A DNA stretch of 9,306 nt. It comes from an uncultured Lysobacteraceae bacterium (lineage in GTDB: Bacteria; Pseudomonadota; Gammaproteobacteria; Xanthomonadales; Rhodanobacteraceae). Below the pieces are notes generated by a model. It had not been told where the DNA came from. It ran no database searches and saw nothing but the letters and a program-made list of their open reading frames with translations. Both the position numbers and the translations under genes were made by a program. Of the stretch, positions 6,620-9,306 are shown piece by piece (within the stretch, counting starts at the first letter, position 1; each line of letters starts with the position of its first letter). The stretch lies in the NCBI GenBank assembly GCA_946480705.1, contig CAMLLF010000104.1, positions 1 through 9,306 of the forward strand. Reading direction: 5' to 3'.

Positions 6620-8374
6620 ATGTCCACGCGCACCGCTACCGTTCTCGACACCGAATTCCGCGACACCTTGAATCCGCCGCACGGCGGCGTGCTTCAGGAA
6701 CTCTATCTGCCGGCCGATGCGGCCGAGGCGCTGAAACAGCGCAGCGCGACGCTGCCGGGCTGGGACCTGACCCAGCGCCAGCTCTGCGACCTCGAACTGC
6801 TGCTCAACGGTGCGTTCTCGCCGCTGACCGGATTCCTGACGCGCCGCGACTACGACCGCGTCGTGCGTGAAATGCGGCTCGCCGACGGCACGCTGTGGCC
6901 GATTCCGATCACGCTCGACGTCAGCGAGTCGTTCGCGGCAGGCATCCAGACCGGCGCCGACATCGCGCTGCGCGACTCGCAGGGCGTGCCGCTGGCCGTG
7001 CTCACGGTCGAGGACATCTATTTCCCCGACAAGCTCGCCGAAGCGCGCGAGGTATTCGGCACGGCCGACGCCACGCACCCGGGCGTGGCCGATCTGCTCC
7101 AGCGCGGCAATCCGGTCTACGTCGGCGGTACGCTGCGCGGCATCCAGCCGCCGCAGCACTACGATTTCGCCGAGCTGCGCGACTCGCCGCGCCGGCTGCG
7201 CGACACCTTCGCGCGCCTGGGCTGGAACACCGTCGTCGCGTTCCAGACGCGCAATCCGATGCATCGCGCGCACCGCGAACTCACGCTGCGCGCGGCCGAG
7301 CAGGTCGGCGCGAAGCTCCTGATCCAGCCCGCGGTCGGCCGCACCAAGCCCGGCGATGTCGATCACTACACGCGCGTGCGCTGCTATCGCGCGCTGCTCA
7401 AGCACTATCCGAAGAACGACGCGACGCTGTCGCTGCTGCCGCTCGCGATGCGCATGGCCGGTCCGCGCGAGGCGGTCTGGCACGCGATCATCCGCAAGAA
7501 CTACGGCGCGTCGCATTTCATCATCGGCCGCGATCACGCCGGCCCCGGCAACGACGCGAACGGCAAGCCGTTCTACGAACCGTTCGCGGCGCAGGAACTG
7601 CTCGCGCGCCATCAGCAGGAAATCGGCATTCGCGCGGTACCGTTCCCGGCCATGGTCTACGTCGCGAACCGCGACACCTACGTGCCGTCGACCGACGTTC
7701 AGAAGGACGACGAGGTCCGCGACATCTCGGGCACCGAGCTGCGCCGCCGCCTCGTGACCGGCGAGGAGATCCCGGCCTGGTTCACCTTCCCCGAGGTCGT
7801 CGATATCCTGCGCGAACGCTATCCGGCCGGCGCGAACAAGGGCGTCGCGCTGCTGTTCACGGGCCTGTCGGGCTCGGGCAAGTCGACGCTGGCCGAAGCC
7901 GTGATCGCGAAGCTGCTCGAACGCTCCAGCCGCTCGATCACGCTGCTCGACGGCGACGAGGTGCGCAAGAACCTGTCGAAGGGCCTGGGCTTCTCGCGCG
8001 AGGACCGCATCGCCAACGTCACGCGCATCGGCTGGGTCGCGAGCGAGATCGTGCGCCACGGCGGCATCGCGATCTGCGCGCCGATCGCGCCGTACGCGGA
8101 AACGCGCGCGGAGATCCGCCGTCTCGTCGAGCAGCACGGCGCATTCGTCGAGATCCACGTGTCGACGCCGATCGAGGTCTGCGAAGGCCGCGACCGCAAG
8201 GGTCTCTACGCGCAGGCGCGGGCCGGCAAGATTCCGCAGTTCACCGGCGTCAGCGATCCGTACGAAGTGCCGAAGAATCCCGAACTCGCGTTCGACACGA
8301 GCGACGCCGACGCCGGTGCGATCGCGAACCAGGTGCTGGCCTTCCTGCGCAATCGCGGCCTGCTCGCCGACTGA
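6620..8374 (+). CDS. Bifunctional sulfate adenylyltransferase / adenylylsulfate kinase
   Basis: This 584-residue fusion carries out both sulfate-activation steps: ATP plus sulfate to APS, then APS plus ATP to PAPS. Residues 1 to about 400 are a homomeric-type ATP sulfurylase (Sat) with QTRNPMHRAH (209-218), GRDHAGPG (303-310) and ISGTELRRRL (from 369). From about 405 to the end is an APS kinase (CysC) with P-loop GLSGSGKST (415-423), LLDGDEVRKNL, GLGFSREDR, the APS-binding APIAPY region, and KGLYAQAR ... FTGVSDPYE near the C-terminus. Both active sites look complete, unlike fungal ATP sulfurylases, whose kinase-like domain is only allosteric. It replaces the CysD-CysN-CysC set used by E. coli. 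It follows cysH by 192 bases that hold a strong hairpin, so it may be co-transcribed or have its own promoter. The product feeds CysH. It could be named sat-cysC. Confidence 0.96.
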   Translation: MSTRTATVLDTEFRDTLNPPHGGVLQELYLPADAAEALKQRSATLPGWDLTQRQLCDLELLLNGAFSPLTGFLTRRDYDRVVREMRLADGTLWPIPITLDVSESFAAGIQTGADIALRDSQGVPLAVLTVEDIYFPDKLAEAREVFGTADATHPGVADLLQRGNPVYVGGTLRGIQPPQHYDFAELRDSPRRLRDTFARLGWNTVVAFQTRNPMHRAHRELTLRAAEQVGAKLLIQPAVGRTKPGDVDHYTRVRCYRALLKHYPKNDATLSLLPLAMRMAGPREAVWHAIIRKNYGASHFIIGRDHAGPGNDANGKPFYEPFAAQELLARHQQEIGIRAVPFPAMVYVANRDTYVPSTDVQKDDEVRDISGTELRRRLVTGEEIPAWFTFPEVVDILRERYPAGANKGVALLFTGLSGSGKSTLAEAVIAKLLERSSRSITLLDGDEVRKNLSKGLGFSREDRIANVTRIGWVASEIVRHGGIAICAPIAPYAETRAEIRRLVEQHGAFVEIHVSTPIEVCEGRDRKGLYAQARAGKIPQFTGVSDPYEVPKNPELAFDTSDADAGAIANQVLAFLRNRGLLAD

Positions 8375-8512
8375 TCCGCGCGGCGCGACACGGCGGCGGC
8401 CTGCGTGCTGCCGCCGGTTGCCTGCGACTGGTCCCTGTCCGGTGCCGATACCGGAAGAATCCGATATCCGGCCCGGCCGCGCACCGACGCGGAACCGGCG
8501 CGCGCGCCCTAA

Positions 8513-8548
8513 CGTGGCGACACACTCACTGCGGAGTCTGTCGCCATG
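8513..8548 (+). promoter_or_regulatory. Hairpin covering the ribosome binding site and AUG of the DUF4124 gene
   Basis: TGGCGACA (8515-8522) pairs perfectly with TGTCGCCA (8539-8546). After one C-C mismatch, ACTC (8524-8527) pairs with GAGT (8534-8537) around a six-base loop. Outside, G8514-U8547 and C8513-G8548 bring the whole AUG into the stem. The GGAG ribosome binding site (8533-8536) is half in the loop and half in the inner stem. If this forms in mRNA, translation initiation is hidden, as in RNA thermometers or other translational switches. A DNA-level operator for a dimeric regulator is the alternative. Confidence 0.5.
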
Positions 8549-9118
8549 CACCTCGTCTCGTTGCTGCTGCTGTTCCTCGCCGTCTGCGCCGCGCCCGCCC
8601 GCGCGCTGACCATCTACAAATGCACGGATGCACAAGGCGGCATCGCCTACCAGGGCGTGCCTTGCGCCGGCGGCTCGAACGGAGCACCGGTGGCGCTGCG
8701 ACCCGAGCCGGTCGCGGCGGCGCCAGCGACCGTTGCATCGCCTGCGAACGCGCCATCGCGTTCGGCCGCAACCCGTGCGCGTGCGCCGAAGATGCCGCGA
8801 CCCCGCACGCCGCGCGAGACCGTCGTGACCGTCGCGCCGGACGCCTCGTGGGAATGCCGCGCGGCGAACGGCGATGTGTTCTACCAGTATTCACCCTGCC
8901 CTACCGCCGTCGCCGGCGAAATCGAGATCCGGCATGAGGCGACCCGCGGACGCAGCGCCGGCCGGTCCGCGACGGTCGCCGTGTCGGGCCGGTCGATCGC
9001 GCGCACCGAAGCGTGCCGCCGCATCCATGCGCCCAGCGCGAGCGACCGGAGCGGCCACGAGCGCGACGAGGACGTGAGCACGTACGAACGCAATCTCGGG
9101 CGCGATCCGTGCCGCTGA
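8546..9118 (+). CDS. Secreted protein with two DUF4124-like modules
   Basis: This 190-residue protein has an N-terminal signal peptide (hydrophobic core LVSLLLLFLAV, cleavage ARA|LTI after residue 20), so it should be periplasmic or secreted. Residues 24-40 (YKCTDAQGGIAYQGVPC) are a typical DUF4124 motif, a short cysteine-paired module common in Xanthomonadales and of unknown function. Residues 102-118 (WECRAANGDVFYQYSPC) repeat the pattern with the same 14-residue spacing between cysteines (C26/C40 and C104/C118). The two are joined by an Ala-, Pro- and Arg-rich linker. The C-terminal part has two more cysteines (C157, C189) and a charged stretch GHERDEDVSTYERNLGRD. GGAG lies nine bases before the ATG but inside a hairpin. 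It is 171 bases downstream of sat-cysC on the same strand, with no T-rich terminator between, so read-through is possible. No link to sulfur metabolism is evident. Confidence 0.85.
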   Translation: MHLVSLLLLFLAVCAAPARALTIYKCTDAQGGIAYQGVPCAGGSNGAPVALRPEPVAAAPATVASPANAPSRSAATRARAPKMPRPRTPRETVVTVAPDASWECRAANGDVFYQYSPCPTAVAGEIEIRHEATRGRSAGRSATVAVSGRSIARTEACRRIHAPSASDRSGHERDEDVSTYERNLGRDPCR

Positions 9119-9158
9119 GTTTCCCGACGGTGAACAGCAGCCGCGTTCGCGTGCGGCG

Positions 9159-9306
9159 TCAGACCGGTTTCGGCCGGCAGATGACCTGCGGATCGCAGAC
9201 GATGAGTTCCCCGGTCTTGATTGGCGCACGATCAGCGCGATCCGCAGCAGGTCGTTGACGTCGTTCTTCACGACCACGCTGACGCTGACGCTGGCGGGCC
9301 GGACGC
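9159..9306 (-). pseudogene. C-terminal end of an unrecognised gene, apparently frameshifted
   Basis: On the minus strand two successive open frames carry the strongly G/C-ending codons of a real gene. From the window edge to about 9225 one frame reads VRPASVSVSVVVKNDVNDLL followed by RIALIVR. From about 9224 a second frame reads IKTGELIVCDPQVICRPKPV and stops at TGA (9159-9161). Each frame loses coding character outside its own part. Adding one base at the CGCC around 9222-9226 would join them as ...LIVRPIKTGELIVC... The upstream part lies outside the window. I do not recognise the family; the two cysteines and alternating Ser-Val suggest a beta-rich secreted protein, but that is weak. It converges on the DUF4124 gene with a 40-base gap and no clear terminator. 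It may be a pseudogene or a sequencing error. Confidence 0.55.
9276..9293. repeat. Three tandem copies of ACGCTG
   Basis: ACGCTG is repeated exactly three times. On the minus strand it encodes the Ser-Val-Ser-Val stretch of the frameshifted gene. Two repeats equal four codons, so slippage by one unit would not change frame; it does not explain the nearby frameshift. Confidence 0.6.

Noticed and set aside
8391..8454. Terminator after sat-cysC
   Set aside because: GC-rich stems such as CGGCGGC/GCCGCCG and CCGGT/ACCGG exist, but no T-run follows any of them.
9215..9235. Programmed -1 frameshift
   Set aside because: No slippery heptamer is present at the switch point.
1..9306. tRNA, rRNA, CRISPR array, insertion sequence
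   Set aside because: I saw no cloverleaf, regular spaced repeats, transposase motifs or terminal inverted repeats.

Overview
The window is high-GC bacterial DNA whose coding regions strongly prefer G or C at third codon positions. The gene types point to a gammaproteobacterium of the Xanthomonadales (Lysobacteraceae/Xanthomonadaceae or a close family). These are a secreted lysyl-endopeptidase-like protease with a CRP/Clp-type site upstream, an NADPH-dependent sulfite reductase operon, and a DUF4124 protein. This is inference from gene content; no rRNA or other phylogenetic marker is present.

Layout. (1) Positions 1-1619, minus strand: a secreted serine protease of the lysyl endopeptidase type (signal peptide, propeptide, catalytic domain, start of a fibronectin III domain) that runs off the left edge. 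It starts at a GTG and is easily missed. (2) Positions 1620-2200: a long divergent intergenic region. It holds a near-consensus CRP/Clp site, several hairpins, an orphan intrinsic terminator reading on the minus strand (candidate small RNA), and a perfect 14-bp palindrome just upstream of cysJ. (3) Positions 2201-6427, plus strand: cysJ, cysI and cysH, tightly coupled by a 1-base gap and then a 4-base overlap. (4) Positions 6428-6619: a gap with a perfect 16-bp-stem hairpin. (5) Positions 6620-8374, plus: a fused ATP sulfurylase/APS kinase. (6) Positions 8546-9118, plus: a secreted protein with two DUF4124-like modules, whose ribosome binding site and start codon lie inside a predicted hairpin. 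(7) Positions 9159-9306, minus: the C-terminal end of an unrecognised gene that appears frameshifted.

How the genes work together. Sat-CysC would activate sulfate to APS and then PAPS. CysH would reduce PAPS to sulfite, and the CysJ flavoprotein with the CysI hemoprotein would reduce sulfite to sulfide. The cluster therefore covers assimilatory sulfate reduction from intracellular sulfate to sulfide. The sulfate transporter, siroheme synthase and cysteine synthase are not in the window. The flanking protease and DUF4124 genes have no evident role in this pathway.

No wholly new multi-gene system is visible. The most interesting material is regulatory or structural: the start-codon hairpin at 8513-8548, the palindrome at 2171-2184, the orphan terminator/small RNA candidate at about 1911-2100, and the frameshifted gene at the right edge.
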